Shown one piece after another: positions 41,712 through 51,009 of a DNA stretch of 64,000 nucleotides; position 1 is the first letter of the stretch, and every line of letters begins with the position of its first letter. The notes beneath the pieces are model-generated. The model had not been told where the DNA came from. It searched no databases and worked only from the letters and a program-made list of their open reading frames with translations. The stretch is from NCBI RefSeq assembly GCF_017551775.1, contig NZ_JAFZKX010000043.1:1-64000 (forward strand), written 5' to 3'. Source of the stretch: Fibrobacter sp. (GTDB taxonomy: Bacteria; Fibrobacterota; Fibrobacteria; Fibrobacterales; Fibrobacteraceae). The translations under genes were made by a program, and so were the position numbers.

Positions 41712-43076
41712 ATGTCAACTGCGATCGTCTACGTCATCCTTTTCTCACTTTTGACCATCATGGTCATCGGGTCGTCGAAAGCTCGCTTTTTGGCATTATT
41801 TGTCGGCATAGTCGTTTTCCCTCTCGGAATCAGTTTTTTGAAGTCCCCCACGCTTAGGCCGCAGGATATGTTCCTTTACGGATTCCTCGTGGTTGCGTTC
41901 ATGAAGGACCGCGAATATTTTTGGGACGACCTCAAGGCGTTCCCGCTAAAAATCCCGCTGCTCTTGATTCTCTTGTGCCATTTCGCGTCTGTATATTTCA
42001 ACGATGGCTTCAAGGTCAAGCAGTTTTATGCCTGTACGCGAGAATTTATCGAACTGTACGGTTATTTGTTCGCCGCATTCATCACCACGAGAAGGATAAG
42101 CGTCGCCTCTATCACCAAAGGGCTGTTCCTGTTCACGGCGGGCATCTGCGTTCTGGGCATTCTCGAAATACTCTTGCAGGGAAACTACCCTTATACCTAC
42201 ATCTGCCGCGCGTTTCCCATCTATAGCGGGTACTACTCGCTGGACAGCATCATCAGCTGTATCCAGGAATACAGAATCAGGGCGATGGTCACTACGGCGC
42301 ACCCGACTGCATACGGTACGCTGCTGTGTTGCCTGACGCTCTTTTTCGTCTCGATTTGGAACCGCGGCTATATCGAAAAGAACAAGCTTCTCGCCCTTTA
42401 TGCCTTGCTCGCGATAAACCTGTTCCTTTGCGGTTCAAGAACGGGCATGCTTTGCGCGGGCCTCGGATTGCTCCTGATTTTCCTCCAGAACAAGTCCGTC
42501 GTCCTGAAATTCGCCTGCGCCGGGATATGTTTTTTTGCCGCGGTCGCGTACATAAATACCGCTATCGAAGAGTTTTCCCAGCAAAGCAAGGGCAGTTCCT
42601 TGTCTTTGCGCGAACAGCAGATGTTGTTCACCTTGTTCCAGATACAGCAAAGTCCCATAGTCGGAAACGGGACGGGGTACACGAAAAACGTATTCGACTA
42701 CGATGACGAGGGGCGCCCCATAAACGACGCCTCTATCGGAGGGCTCGAATCCATCGTGTTCCGTTCCCTCATTGACTACGGGTTTATCGGGCTCGCCGCG
42801 TACTATTTTTACGCCCTGTGCCTGTTCATGCTGTTCTTTAGGCGCCGGAAAACCTATTGGACAGCCCCAGTCGGCTATCACATGGTTTTCATAAGCACGC
42901 TCTTCTTCACGCTATCCGGGCATATCGGCAACAATACGGCTTTCGCCTTCTTGCTGGATGGGCTGCTCCTGGGTGCGCTCTACAGGGAAGGCGACGACTC
43001 TGAAAAATCCGAGGACAACCCGGAATTGGAGCATGCCGAAATGGAGCAAATAGAAGAGGAGCCTACAGCACCTTAA
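41712..43076 (+). CDS. O-antigen polymerase/ligase-like membrane protein
   Basis: 454 residues with about eleven membrane helices and a periplasmic loop (~265-330) containing LRPxD-like and GNGTGYTKNV. LFLCGSRTGMLCAGLGLLLIF is the conserved Arg-containing helix of Wzy/WaaL proteins, which join lipid-linked repeat units or attach them to a carrier. The C terminus is a run of Glu-rich residues. TATATT lies about 18 bases before the ATG. Its last 14 bases overlap the end of the convergent heparinase-like gene. Confidence 0.8.
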   Translation: MSTAIVYVILFSLLTIMVIGSSKARFLALFVGIVVFPLGISFLKSPTLRPQDMFLYGFLVVAFMKDREYFWDDLKAFPLKIPLLLILLCHFASVYFNDGFKVKQFYACTREFIELYGYLFAAFITTRRISVASITKGLFLFTAGICVLGILEILLQGNYPYTYICRAFPIYSGYYSLDSIISCIQEYRIRAMVTTAHPTAYGTLLCCLTLFFVSIWNRGYIEKNKLLALYALLAINLFLCGSRTGMLCAGLGLLLIFLQNKSVVLKFACAGICFFAAVAYINTAIEEFSQQSKGSSLSLREQQMLFTLFQIQQSPIVGNGTGYTKNVFDYDDEGRPINDASIGGLESIVFRSLIDYGFIGLAAYYFYALCLFMLFFRRRKTYWTAPVGYHMVFISTLFFTLSGHIGNNTAFAFLLDGLLLGALYREGDDSEKSEDNPELEHAEMEQIEEEPTAP

Positions 43077-45000
43077 TCTTGGTCACGAATTCGACGGTTC
43101 CTTCACCGTCTGTTTTCGCGTAAAGGTATTTCGCCGGAACCTTCTCGCCGAAGTGTTCCGAATACCAGCCGTTTTCCCGAATTTCGTAAGCGAGCTTCTG
43201 GTCGAATTCCATGGCCACGCGGCGGCTTCCCGGTACGGAGATTTCCGCTGCCGCGCCGTCCAACGTCACTGTCGCCGACGGATGCAGATGGAACGGAATC
43301 TCGAGGGATGATTTGCGGTCGCAGCGCAGAGTGTCGGTAATGACGAACTCTTCGGCATCGCGGTTGAATTCTACGCGGCGCGTATGAGAAACGCCTTCGG
43401 AAGCGTACCCGTCATGGGTCGCCTCGACAACGCCCTGCGCCTTGTCGCAAGAGATGACCTTCGCCTTGTAGTGCTTGAGCCACAGCGTCGGGCCCGCCTG
43501 TTCGGCCTGGTTCTTGCCGTTTACGCATACCGTATTGTGCGCGAGGGTGCTGACAAAGTAATTCCTGAGTTCCCTGTGGGTGTGGTAGGTGAACGTGCCC
43601 GGATCTACGATTACGGGATTTCCGTCCACATGCAGTATGAACGAGAGCGCGTCGGCATGCCCGTGCGCGGCGATGCTCAGGTAGCCCAGCGGCGCGGCAT
43701 CGAAATGCATGTATGTTTCGTGAACCGCGGTGCCGGTAGAACCCCGTCCGTTGTTTGCCCCGACATCTGTCGTGGTGATGGTTTCCACCTTCCGGAAAAT
43801 AAAGTGTCCGCTTTCCGCGAAGAATTTGTTCTTGTCCCGAACGGCGGGAGCAGTGGGCAGAGCCTCGAATTGTCTGCGGCCTTCCTTACCGAAGAGGATT
43901 TCGTTCTTTTCGTCCCAGGCAAGGCCCGCGCGCTTGAACGAGGAATCGCCGAAGTATGTCGCGAAAGAAACGAGCAGCGACTTGAAGTTGTTGAAATGCC
44001 CGCCCGCATCGGGACGCAGCACGAACCCGTCGTCGCCGTCACCGTACATCGGGTAATTGCAGTTCATGTCCAGCATGGCGTTCATGTATTCGGCCATGGC
44101 ATGAAGTCGTTTATTGTATGCGTCGGAAAATTTAATTCCGTAGCGGCGACCTGCGACCGCAGCAATCAAGAAGAAGTCGTCGATGAACTGGATGTATTCC
44201 GCGGCCTCTTCGCGGTTCACGCCCTCGGGCGTATTCTGCTTGAGGATTTCGCGTTCGAGCCCTTTGCGCGCATAATCCAGTCGCGCCTTCTGGTGTGGAA
44301 TTTGCCACTTGCATGCCGCGACAAACAGTCCGGCGTATTCTGCGACTAGGTGGTTGTTCGCCGAAGAATAAAAAGACGGATGGTTATACGAAAAATCCGC
44401 ATGGTCGCAAATAAGGGGCGTCCAGATTTCGACAATAAATTCTTCTACAATCGGGTCTTTCTTGCGGAGGTTGTCTATGTCCAGGACTTCCCATCCGAAG
44501 AACCAGTTTATCAGGCGCAGGTTTACTTCTATGTTGCTGTACCAGTTGACTCCGACCAGATAAGGGTTTGCATCCCTCCACATTCCGAGGTGATGGCAGT
44601 AAAGTACCAGATACTTGTGCTGGCCCGTAGTCTTGTACAGCCATGCGATATGCAATAAGAACTGCTGGCGGTTTACTTCCCACACGTGCTTCGCGCTTCC
44701 GTATTTGTCGCTGCGGATGTCAATCTTGTGCGAAAATGTTTTGGGAAAATGCTTGCCCGTCGATACGTCCAGATGCCAGTCTATATCCTTGAATATATCC
44801 ACGCTGGATTCGAAAATCGGATAGAAACTGTGGGCGTTAGAATCCGAGACAATTGAGCAGTCTGGCTTTGAATGCGTGAAATCGCTCTCGTCGAGCTTGA
44901 TCCAGTCCAGCACATGCGTACGGAACCTTTGACGAATGCGGTAGAAAACTTCCCCCGCCGAGAATGTTTGCAGTCTTTTTATATACCAGGATATGCTCAC
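43063..45000 (-). CDS. Heparinase II/III-family polysaccharide lyase-like protein
   Basis: 645 residues if started at GTG 45000. Longer frames to 45141 would run into the divergent lipoprotein gene. The N-terminal half is an alpha/alpha toroid (AWLYKTTGQHKYL, NLRLINWFFGWE, SANNHLVAEYAGLF). The C-terminal half is a beta-sandwich with AAHGHADALSFILHVDGNPVIVDPGTFTY, the family's His-rich active site. There is no signal peptide, and it lies in a polysaccharide assembly locus, as lyase-like proteins of capsule clusters often do. TATATT ends 6 bases before the GTG and no ribosome site is present. Confidence 0.85.
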   Translation of the reverse strand: MSISWYIKRLQTFSAGEVFYRIRQRFRTHVLDWIKLDESDFTHSKPDCSIVSDSNAHSFYPIFESSVDIFKDIDWHLDVSTGKHFPKTFSHKIDIRSDKYGSAKHVWEVNRQQFLLHIAWLYKTTGQHKYLVLYCHHLGMWRDANPYLVGVNWYSNIEVNLRLINWFFGWEVLDIDNLRKKDPIVEEFIVEIWTPLICDHADFSYNHPSFYSSANNHLVAEYAGLFVAACKWQIPHQKARLDYARKGLEREILKQNTPEGVNREEAAEYIQFIDDFFLIAAVAGRRYGIKFSDAYNKRLHAMAEYMNAMLDMNCNYPMYGDGDDGFVLRPDAGGHFNNFKSLLVSFATYFGDSSFKRAGLAWDEKNEILFGKEGRRQFEALPTAPAVRDKNKFFAESGHFIFRKVETITTTDVGANNGRGSTGTAVHETYMHFDAAPLGYLSIAAHGHADALSFILHVDGNPVIVDPGTFTYHTHRELRNYFVSTLAHNTVCVNGKNQAEQAGPTLWLKHYKAKVISCDKAQGVVEATHDGYASEGVSHTRRVEFNRDAEEFVITDTLRCDRKSSLEIPFHLHPSATVTLDGAAAEISVPGSRRVAMEFDQKLAYEIRENGWYSEHFGEKVPAKYLYAKTDGEGTVEFVTKIKVL

Positions 45001-45041
45001 GTAATAAATATATATTACTTTTGGATGAAAAGGAGTCTTAA

Positions 45042-47873
45042 ATGAGGTTCTTGCTTGCGGTGTCAATGTTTTCAGTGCTTTTTTTCGCTTGTAGTAACAG
45101 CGAGACGCCGATTCCGTATGATGAAGAGTCGCCAGAATCAAGCGAGTCGTCTGGTTTTAGCGCTTTTGAGAACTTGCCCGAAATAGAGGGAATGATTCTT
45201 GTTCATGGCGGAACGGTGACGCTCGGTACTGACGACGACAAGTACAGACCTTCGGAACGTCCTGCCATGAAGGTTGTTTTGGACTACGATTTCAATCTCG
45301 ATGTACATGAGGTGACCTGCGGGGAATACCGCGAACTAGCGAAGAAGACTGGCCTTAAGGATTTCGGGACGTGCGAAAGCGACAGCCTGCCGCTCTCCAA
45401 TGTTACTTACTATGATGCAGTGCTTTTTGCGAATGCCAAGGGCAAGTTCGAAAGACGCGATACGGCCTATACTTACAGCAATGCGGTATACGACACCGAA
45501 GGACACTGCACGAATTTGGAAGGTTTCTCGTTTCATCCTGAGGTTGTTGCGTACCGTCTGCCGACGGAGGCGGAATGGGTGTTTGCGGCATCGCAAGGTT
45601 GGGATCCTGAAAACAGAAGCTGGAATGCGGACAATTCGGAATACCGTGCGCATGCAGTCTGTAGTGCGGGTGCGGATTCCCTCGGATTCTGCGACCTCGC
45701 GGGTAACGTGAAGGAATGGGTGAATGACTGGGCCGGCGGTTTTTGCGATACGATAGTCACGAACTACGTCGGAGCGCCTGACGGGGGCGCCCTTGGGGAA
45801 CGCGTGCTGAAGGGCGGCTATTTCTCCGACAGGGCTTCCGAAATGAATGTCGTTGCCCGCGGGGACGAATACACCGTGGTGGCTTCGACCCGCGCTGAAC
45901 GCTTGGGATTCAGGCTTGCTTTCGGATTTATCCCGAACCCGGTTTGGCTTGGTACCGACGGGAGAGTGGTGAGCAGTATAGTCACGCCGCTTGCGAGCGC
46001 GGCGTCGCTGAAGGCGCTTACTGGGTCTTTCAAAATGATTCTCGTTTTCCGCAACGATATCAGCGGGAACCTCGCCTATATAGACTACAACGAAGTGAAT
46101 TTGTCCGTAACCGAAATTGAAGACGACATGGAGGTCTTCCACCCAGATGTTTCTCCTGACGGGATGTGGGTTGCCTTCTGCACCAAGCCCGAAGGTGTTG
46201 CCGGCAAGTCCGAGCTTTACGTGCGCAACCTGAATAAGGAAGGCTCCAATCTTGTGAAACTCGATGTCGAGAGCGCTGCCATCCCGCGCTGGCGCGTGCT
46301 CGGGGACGGCGATACCGTGATTGTTTACGTGACCGATGCGGGCAACAACAAGGATGATGCCGCGTTCAAAAGTACTTCTACCTGGCAGGTGAAATTTGCT
46401 GGCGGCAAGTTCGGTGCGCCGAAAAAACTCTTCGACGGTGCTTTCCACGGTGGTATCAGCGAGGACAATACGCTCGCCGTTACGGGAGCGCGGCTGCTTC
46501 GCGCCCGCATTGCAAATTCTGGTTCTACGCTTGAGCAGGATGCCCGCGATGCTGTCTGGTACGACAGTGCACAGGCCTGCAATGCATCGCTTGCCCAGGA
46601 TGGTTCCAAACGTACGGCGTTCCTTGATTTCGGTGGAAAACTGGGCCGTAAATTCGCTGGCGAAAGCTACGCCACACATGAACGCATCCTCGTTGCCGAC
46701 AGTAGCGGAAATCTGGTGCAGACGCTCAAGGCTCCCGCTGGCTACACGTTTGACCATAGCGAATGGGCGGGCGATGGCGAGACCTCCAATATTGTGGCGA
46801 CGCTTGCGAACAGCGCCGGCGCGCATACGAAAATCGTGCTCGTGAGCCCTTCCGACAGCAGCGTCTTGAAACTGGTTTCGGGCGCGGAACTCTGGCATCC
46901 GTGTCTTTGGGTGAAAAAGGCGAACTCCGCTCCTGTCGATACGGGCAGCACCGAATTTGTCCTTGATCCCGATAGCGCGGAAATCTATTACAATTCTTCG
47001 GGTGCGAGCACGAATGATATCTATTACCGCTATAAGATGGAATTGCTGTGGCAATATCGGGATTCTATTAATGTGGCTGTTCTGGGCTCGTCGAGAGCAT
47101 TGCGCGGCGTGAATCCAAATGAATTTCGCAAACCCGTTTTTGCGGTAAACATGGCAATCGCCGCGACGGTTATCGATGCACACAGTTTCTTGTTCTATAA
47201 TTACGTGTTGCCCCATTGCAAGAACCTGAAGGCCGTCGTCATTTCGATTGATTTGGATAGAGGCGCCAATACCGGAGATAACAGCAACAATATTTTCCAT
47301 GAGGCCTACAAGTCTTATCCGGGATATGTGTATGACATGAATCATAACTTCTGGAAAGATTCATTCCCGCCGAAATTGGCTTCGATGACATATGATTCCC
47401 CGGGCTCGCAGGAGATGGCGAAAAAATTAAGACCGGCGAAGGGCTTCCACAGTACCGCTTCTCACGGGTGGGGCGATCCGGTGATTACGGGGGATTCCTG
47501 CTGGATGGATAAAAGGGAGTCTATTTACCGCTCGAATTTTGACCTGTTCGTTGAATTGCTCAAGACTTGCAAAAAGAGGAATATCTATGTGATAGGGGTG
47601 ATTTTCCCGACAAATCCGAGGTATGCAGAAACCGGTGCATACGGGTATGCGGGACTCAGGAGGAGCGAAGCCCCGGCCCTTATCCAGGAATTGGCTGAAT
47701 TGCATGAGACGTACCCGAATTTCATTCTGATGGATGAAAACAAGATGGGAAATCATGACTATGGCGACAACTTGGCTAACGATTATAGCCATTTGAGTCG
47801 TTCAGGAGCGGCTGTGTTGACCGCCCGCATCGATTCTCTCATCAAAACCTTGAATATTGATTTTGGTGAATAG
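45042..47873 (+). CDS. Lipoprotein fusing FGE-fold, beta-propeller and SGNH-like domains
   Basis: 943 residues; lipobox LFFACSN; AAGGAG ribosome site. Residues ~45-300 are an FGE-sulfatase fold: GGTVTLGTDD, LDVHEVTCGEY, YRLPTEAEW, LAGNVKEWVNDW, GGYFSD, LGFRLAFG. Residues ~330-640 look like a TolB/WD40-type propeller (HPDVSPDGMWVAFCTKPEG, then IPRWRVLGDG). The C-terminal ~270 residues resemble an SGNH hydrolase: VAVLGSSR with S684 at the nucleophile place and D914-x-x-H917 in NDYSHLS. SGNH proteins can acetylate or deacetylate glycans. FGE catalytic Cys residues are not evident. It is divergent from the heparinase-like gene and upstream of two Fibrobacter paralogous lipoproteins. Confidence 0.82.
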   Translation: MRFLLAVSMFSVLFFACSNSETPIPYDEESPESSESSGFSAFENLPEIEGMILVHGGTVTLGTDDDKYRPSERPAMKVVLDYDFNLDVHEVTCGEYRELAKKTGLKDFGTCESDSLPLSNVTYYDAVLFANAKGKFERRDTAYTYSNAVYDTEGHCTNLEGFSFHPEVVAYRLPTEAEWVFAASQGWDPENRSWNADNSEYRAHAVCSAGADSLGFCDLAGNVKEWVNDWAGGFCDTIVTNYVGAPDGGALGERVLKGGYFSDRASEMNVVARGDEYTVVASTRAERLGFRLAFGFIPNPVWLGTDGRVVSSIVTPLASAASLKALTGSFKMILVFRNDISGNLAYIDYNEVNLSVTEIEDDMEVFHPDVSPDGMWVAFCTKPEGVAGKSELYVRNLNKEGSNLVKLDVESAAIPRWRVLGDGDTVIVYVTDAGNNKDDAAFKSTSTWQVKFAGGKFGAPKKLFDGAFHGGISEDNTLAVTGARLLRARIANSGSTLEQDARDAVWYDSAQACNASLAQDGSKRTAFLDFGGKLGRKFAGESYATHERILVADSSGNLVQTLKAPAGYTFDHSEWAGDGETSNIVATLANSAGAHTKIVLVSPSDSSVLKLVSGAELWHPCLWVKKANSAPVDTGSTEFVLDPDSAEIYYNSSGASTNDIYYRYKMELLWQYRDSINVAVLGSSRALRGVNPNEFRKPVFAVNMAIAATVIDAHSFLFYNYVLPHCKNLKAVVISIDLDRGANTGDNSNNIFHEAYKSYPGYVYDMNHNFWKDSFPPKLASMTYDSPGSQEMAKKLRPAKGFHSTASHGWGDPVITGDSCWMDKRESIYRSNFDLFVELLKTCKKRNIYVIGVIFPTNPRYAETGAYGYAGLRRSEAPALIQELAELHETYPNFILMDENKMGNHDYGDNLANDYSHLSRSGAAVLTARIDSLIKTLNIDFGE

Positions 47874-47927
47874 TGGTCCTGACGGATTTCTGTATATATT
47901 ATAGGCAGTGGTTGTCGAGGCGATGCT

Positions 47928-49466
47928 ATGGAAAAGAAAAAGGTATTTGCGATACTTTTGGTGCTTTTGGCACTTGGCCTTGTTGCCGCCTGCAGCAACA
48001 GCGTGTCCGAATATGCGGATGAATTCGGGAAAAATGCTCTGGACATAGAAAGCTCATCGAGTAGCGATGGAATGGAAAGCTCCAGTGGGCAGCATGTTGA
48101 AATTGTGCCGCCCTGTAAAACGGAGAACGAGGATAATTGCGAATACGGCTCCTTGGTGGATGAACGCGATGGCCAGGTCTACAAGACCGTGAAAATCGGT
48201 GACCAGTGGTGGATGGCCGAAAACTTAAATTACAGGGGTCCCCTTTATTATTGGAAGAGTGCGCAAAATGCTTGCCCTGCAGGTTGGCATTTGCCGTCAA
48301 AACAAGAAGTCGAAATTCTGTTTGCCTCGGTGGGTGGAGATTCTGTAGCGGGGCAGAAACTTAGCACGCGGGACTCTTCCCGTAATGGCATGTTTGCGGG
48401 AACAGATGAATATGGTTTTTCCGCTTTTAATGTAAAGACTTTTTTTGAAGATGAACTTTATGAAAAAAAATGCTTCTGGACTTCTACAGCATATATAGAT
48501 ACTCTTATTGATTCAAATTATTATGATGAGGATTATTTCTTTTTTTGCTTGATGAGTCATTATACGTATTCCCCCAAAGCGCATATTAACGATTTTGAAT
48601 ATGATGTAATGGATTATTCTGTTCGTTGTGTTATGGATGATTCCGAGAATCCGAATGGATCTAGGTCTTCAAGTAGTTCGAAAATAGTGAGTTCCAGCGG
48701 GCAACCCGTTCTTTCGAGCGAAACATCAAAAGATATAGCCACACGTTGCAAGAATTCAAAGGAGGACCTTTGCGAATATGGCTCCTTGACAGATGGACGT
48801 GACGGGCAGGTGTACAAGACGGTGAAAATAAGCGAACAATGGTGGATGGCTGAAAACCTCAATTTCCGTTATCCGCCCAAAGACGGAACTCTTGATTCCA
48901 GTAGTTTCTGTTTCAACGATTCCCTTGAATATTGTGAAAAATATGGCCGGTTGTATTTGTGGAGCGCAGCGATGGACAGTGCAGCGTTGTTTTCGGATAA
49001 CGGCAAGGGATGCGGAATGGATGCGGGTTGCACGCCAGTTTATCCGGTACGGGGAGTGTGCCCTGAAGGTTGGCATATTCCGAGCAAAGAAGAATGGCGT
49101 ACCCTCAATGTTAAGACTAAACCTGTTTATCCGACTGAGTATTCTTCGGAAGATGACTATGGTGGTTTTATGATGAGATCGGTGGAATGGATAGACTCTA
49201 CGGAATGGAGGCATCAGCACAGTGAGCAGGACCGATTCGGCTTTGAAATTCTTCCTGCTGGGGTCTGGGACAGTTACTTTTCTGCTTATAGGGCTAATAT
49301 GACGGGGTTCTGGAGTTCTACTGTAGAAAGCAGCTCTAGTACCAATGCTGATGACGGAAGTACTGAATGGTTCGAACTTGTATGGTCGCTCATTGTGCAA
49401 GATGATTATGGACTGGGAGATCTTGATAAGAATAATGCGTTCTCGGTTCGCTGCATAAAGGATTGA
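47928..49466 (+). CDS. Lipoprotein with two Fibrobacter major paralogous domains
   Basis: 512 residues; lipobox LVAACSN; Ser-rich linker. Two copies of the Fibrobacter succinogenes major paralogous domain lie at ~65-240 and ~280-510. Each opens CEYGSL.DxRDGQVYKTVKI..QWWMAENL, continues CP.GWHLPS or CPEGWHIPSKEEW, then DRFGF and WSST, and ends in an AFSVRCIKD-type strand. The fold is related to FGE/C-type lectin-like proteins; ligand unknown. Coding of the conserved blocks is of normal composition whereas the parts between are A+T-rich. It ends 36 bases before the ATG of its near-duplicate. Confidence 0.88.
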   Translation: MEKKKVFAILLVLLALGLVAACSNSVSEYADEFGKNALDIESSSSSDGMESSSGQHVEIVPPCKTENEDNCEYGSLVDERDGQVYKTVKIGDQWWMAENLNYRGPLYYWKSAQNACPAGWHLPSKQEVEILFASVGGDSVAGQKLSTRDSSRNGMFAGTDEYGFSAFNVKTFFEDELYEKKCFWTSTAYIDTLIDSNYYDEDYFFFCLMSHYTYSPKAHINDFEYDVMDYSVRCVMDDSENPNGSRSSSSSKIVSSSGQPVLSSETSKDIATRCKNSKEDLCEYGSLTDGRDGQVYKTVKISEQWWMAENLNFRYPPKDGTLDSSSFCFNDSLEYCEKYGRLYLWSAAMDSAALFSDNGKGCGMDAGCTPVYPVRGVCPEGWHIPSKEEWRTLNVKTKPVYPTEYSSEDDYGGFMMRSVEWIDSTEWRHQHSEQDRFGFEILPAGVWDSYFSAYRANMTGFWSSTVESSSSTNADDGSTEWFELVWSLIVQDDYGLGDLDKNNAFSVRCIKD

Positions 49467-49502
49467 TGCTTGTATAGAGAAATTTTTGCAGGAGATGGTT
49501 CT

Positions 49503-51008
49503 ATGAAAAATGCGCCACGTATAACCGCTTTGCTATTTGCATTATGCTTTGTTGCCGCCTGTAGCAATAGCGTGTTGGAATATGCGGATGAATCTGGAAT
49601 TGCTCAGGAGATAGAAAGTTCCTCGAGCAGCGCTGGAATAGAAAGCTCAAGTGAGCAACCGATAGAAGTTGTGCCGCCCTGCAAGACGGATGCCGAGGAC
49701 AACTGTGAATACGGCTCCTTGGTGGATGAGCGCGATGGCCAGGTCTACAAGACTGTGAAAATCGGTAGCCAGTGGTGGATGGCCGAAAACCTGAATTACG
49801 GAGCATCTTTTAGATATTGTCGTGATGACGATTACTACATCAGGAGTGGCCTATCGTACAGGATAAAAGACGCCTTGACAGCGTGCCCTAGGGGATGGCA
49901 CTTGCCTTCAAAAAAGGAGTTTGACGCCTTGATTGACATGGTGGGAGGGGCTCGTTCTAATGCAGGTCGAGTTCTTTCTTCGAATAAACCATCTTATTGT
50001 GAAACTTGTGGAAAGAATACGGATGATTACGGCTTTTCGGCGGTTGCGCTAATAAAATATCCTGTGGGAGATCCTGAACTGATGAGCATATTCTGGAGTT
50101 CAAGTGAAGGTGTTGGTTATGATCCTGTAGCTGATGAGGATGTGCATGGCCAATTAGTTCTGAAAATAGACCATTTTTATGGCCATGCCGCCGTTGGAGT
50201 CTCTTCGGAATTAAATAGTGTACGTTGCGTTAAGGATTCTTCGGAGACTCTTCAGGAACCGGATTTGTCGCGGTTAAATAGTCTTCCCTGCGCAGATACG
50301 AGCACTCATATGGCGAAACGTTGCAGGATGAATTCGAAAGAAGACAATTGCGAGTATGGGACTTTGACGGATGAACGTGACGGTCGAGTCTACAAGACCG
50401 TGAAAATTGGAGAGCAGTGGTGGATGGCGGAAAACCTCAAGTTCCGTTATTTGCAGAAAACGGATTCTCTAGATTCAAGCAGTGTTTGTTACCATGATTC
50501 TCTTGAAAACTGCGAAAAGTACGGGCGACATTATTTATGGAGCGCCATGATGGACAGCGCAGGTTTGTATTCTACCGATGGCAAAGGATGTGGTAATGGC
50601 GTGGTTTGTTCGCCGACATTTCCGGTTCAGGGCGTGTGCCCGACTGGTTGGCATGTTCCAAGCCTTGAAGAATGGGAAATATTGGAAGGTATGACCTATC
50701 CGAATTCTGTGTATGAGGGATATGATACTGAAGGGCCGGAATATGACAATTTTATGTTGAAGTCGGTGGAATGGGGTGGAAAAGATCGATTTGGTTTCAA
50801 TGGACTGCCAACGAGTTGTCGCATTTACGATAGGTATAGAAATAAAAATGTTGTGTCTTGCTATGCGATGTTTTGGACCACAAATATATGCAAGGCTCCT
50901 GCGTGTGGAGATCCGAAGGTAAAGGTGGAAGCTTATGACTTTGAAACAGTTGGTGCCACGACATCTTTCAAAAATGGATTTTTGGCTGTCCGCTGCATAA
51001 AGGACTAG
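49503..51008 (+). CDS. Lipoprotein with two Fibrobacter major paralogous domains (tandem copy)
   Basis: 501 residues from ATG 49503, which has AGGAGA upstream; an ATG 33 bases earlier gives a non-signal extension. Lipobox FVAACSN. Domains at ~65-245 and ~285-500 repeat the pattern of the preceding gene, with the block around DGQVYKTVKIG nearly identical even at DNA level. Between blocks the sequences differ strongly. The C terminus is again FLAVRCIKD. Such variable-between-conserved structure suits a family diversified by recombination. Its stop is 1 base from the end of the convergent lyase-like gene with no visible terminator. Confidence 0.88.
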   Translation: MKNAPRITALLFALCFVAACSNSVLEYADESGIAQEIESSSSSAGIESSSEQPIEVVPPCKTDAEDNCEYGSLVDERDGQVYKTVKIGSQWWMAENLNYGASFRYCRDDDYYIRSGLSYRIKDALTACPRGWHLPSKKEFDALIDMVGGARSNAGRVLSSNKPSYCETCGKNTDDYGFSAVALIKYPVGDPELMSIFWSSSEGVGYDPVADEDVHGQLVLKIDHFYGHAAVGVSSELNSVRCVKDSSETLQEPDLSRLNSLPCADTSTHMAKRCRMNSKEDNCEYGTLTDERDGRVYKTVKIGEQWWMAENLKFRYLQKTDSLDSSSVCYHDSLENCEKYGRHYLWSAMMDSAGLYSTDGKGCGNGVVCSPTFPVQGVCPTGWHVPSLEEWEILEGMTYPNSVYEGYDTEGPEYDNFMLKSVEWGGKDRFGFNGLPTSCRIYDRYRNKNVVSCYAMFWTTNICKAPACGDPKVKVEAYDFETVGATTSFKNGFLAVRCIKD

Positions 51009-51009
51009 T

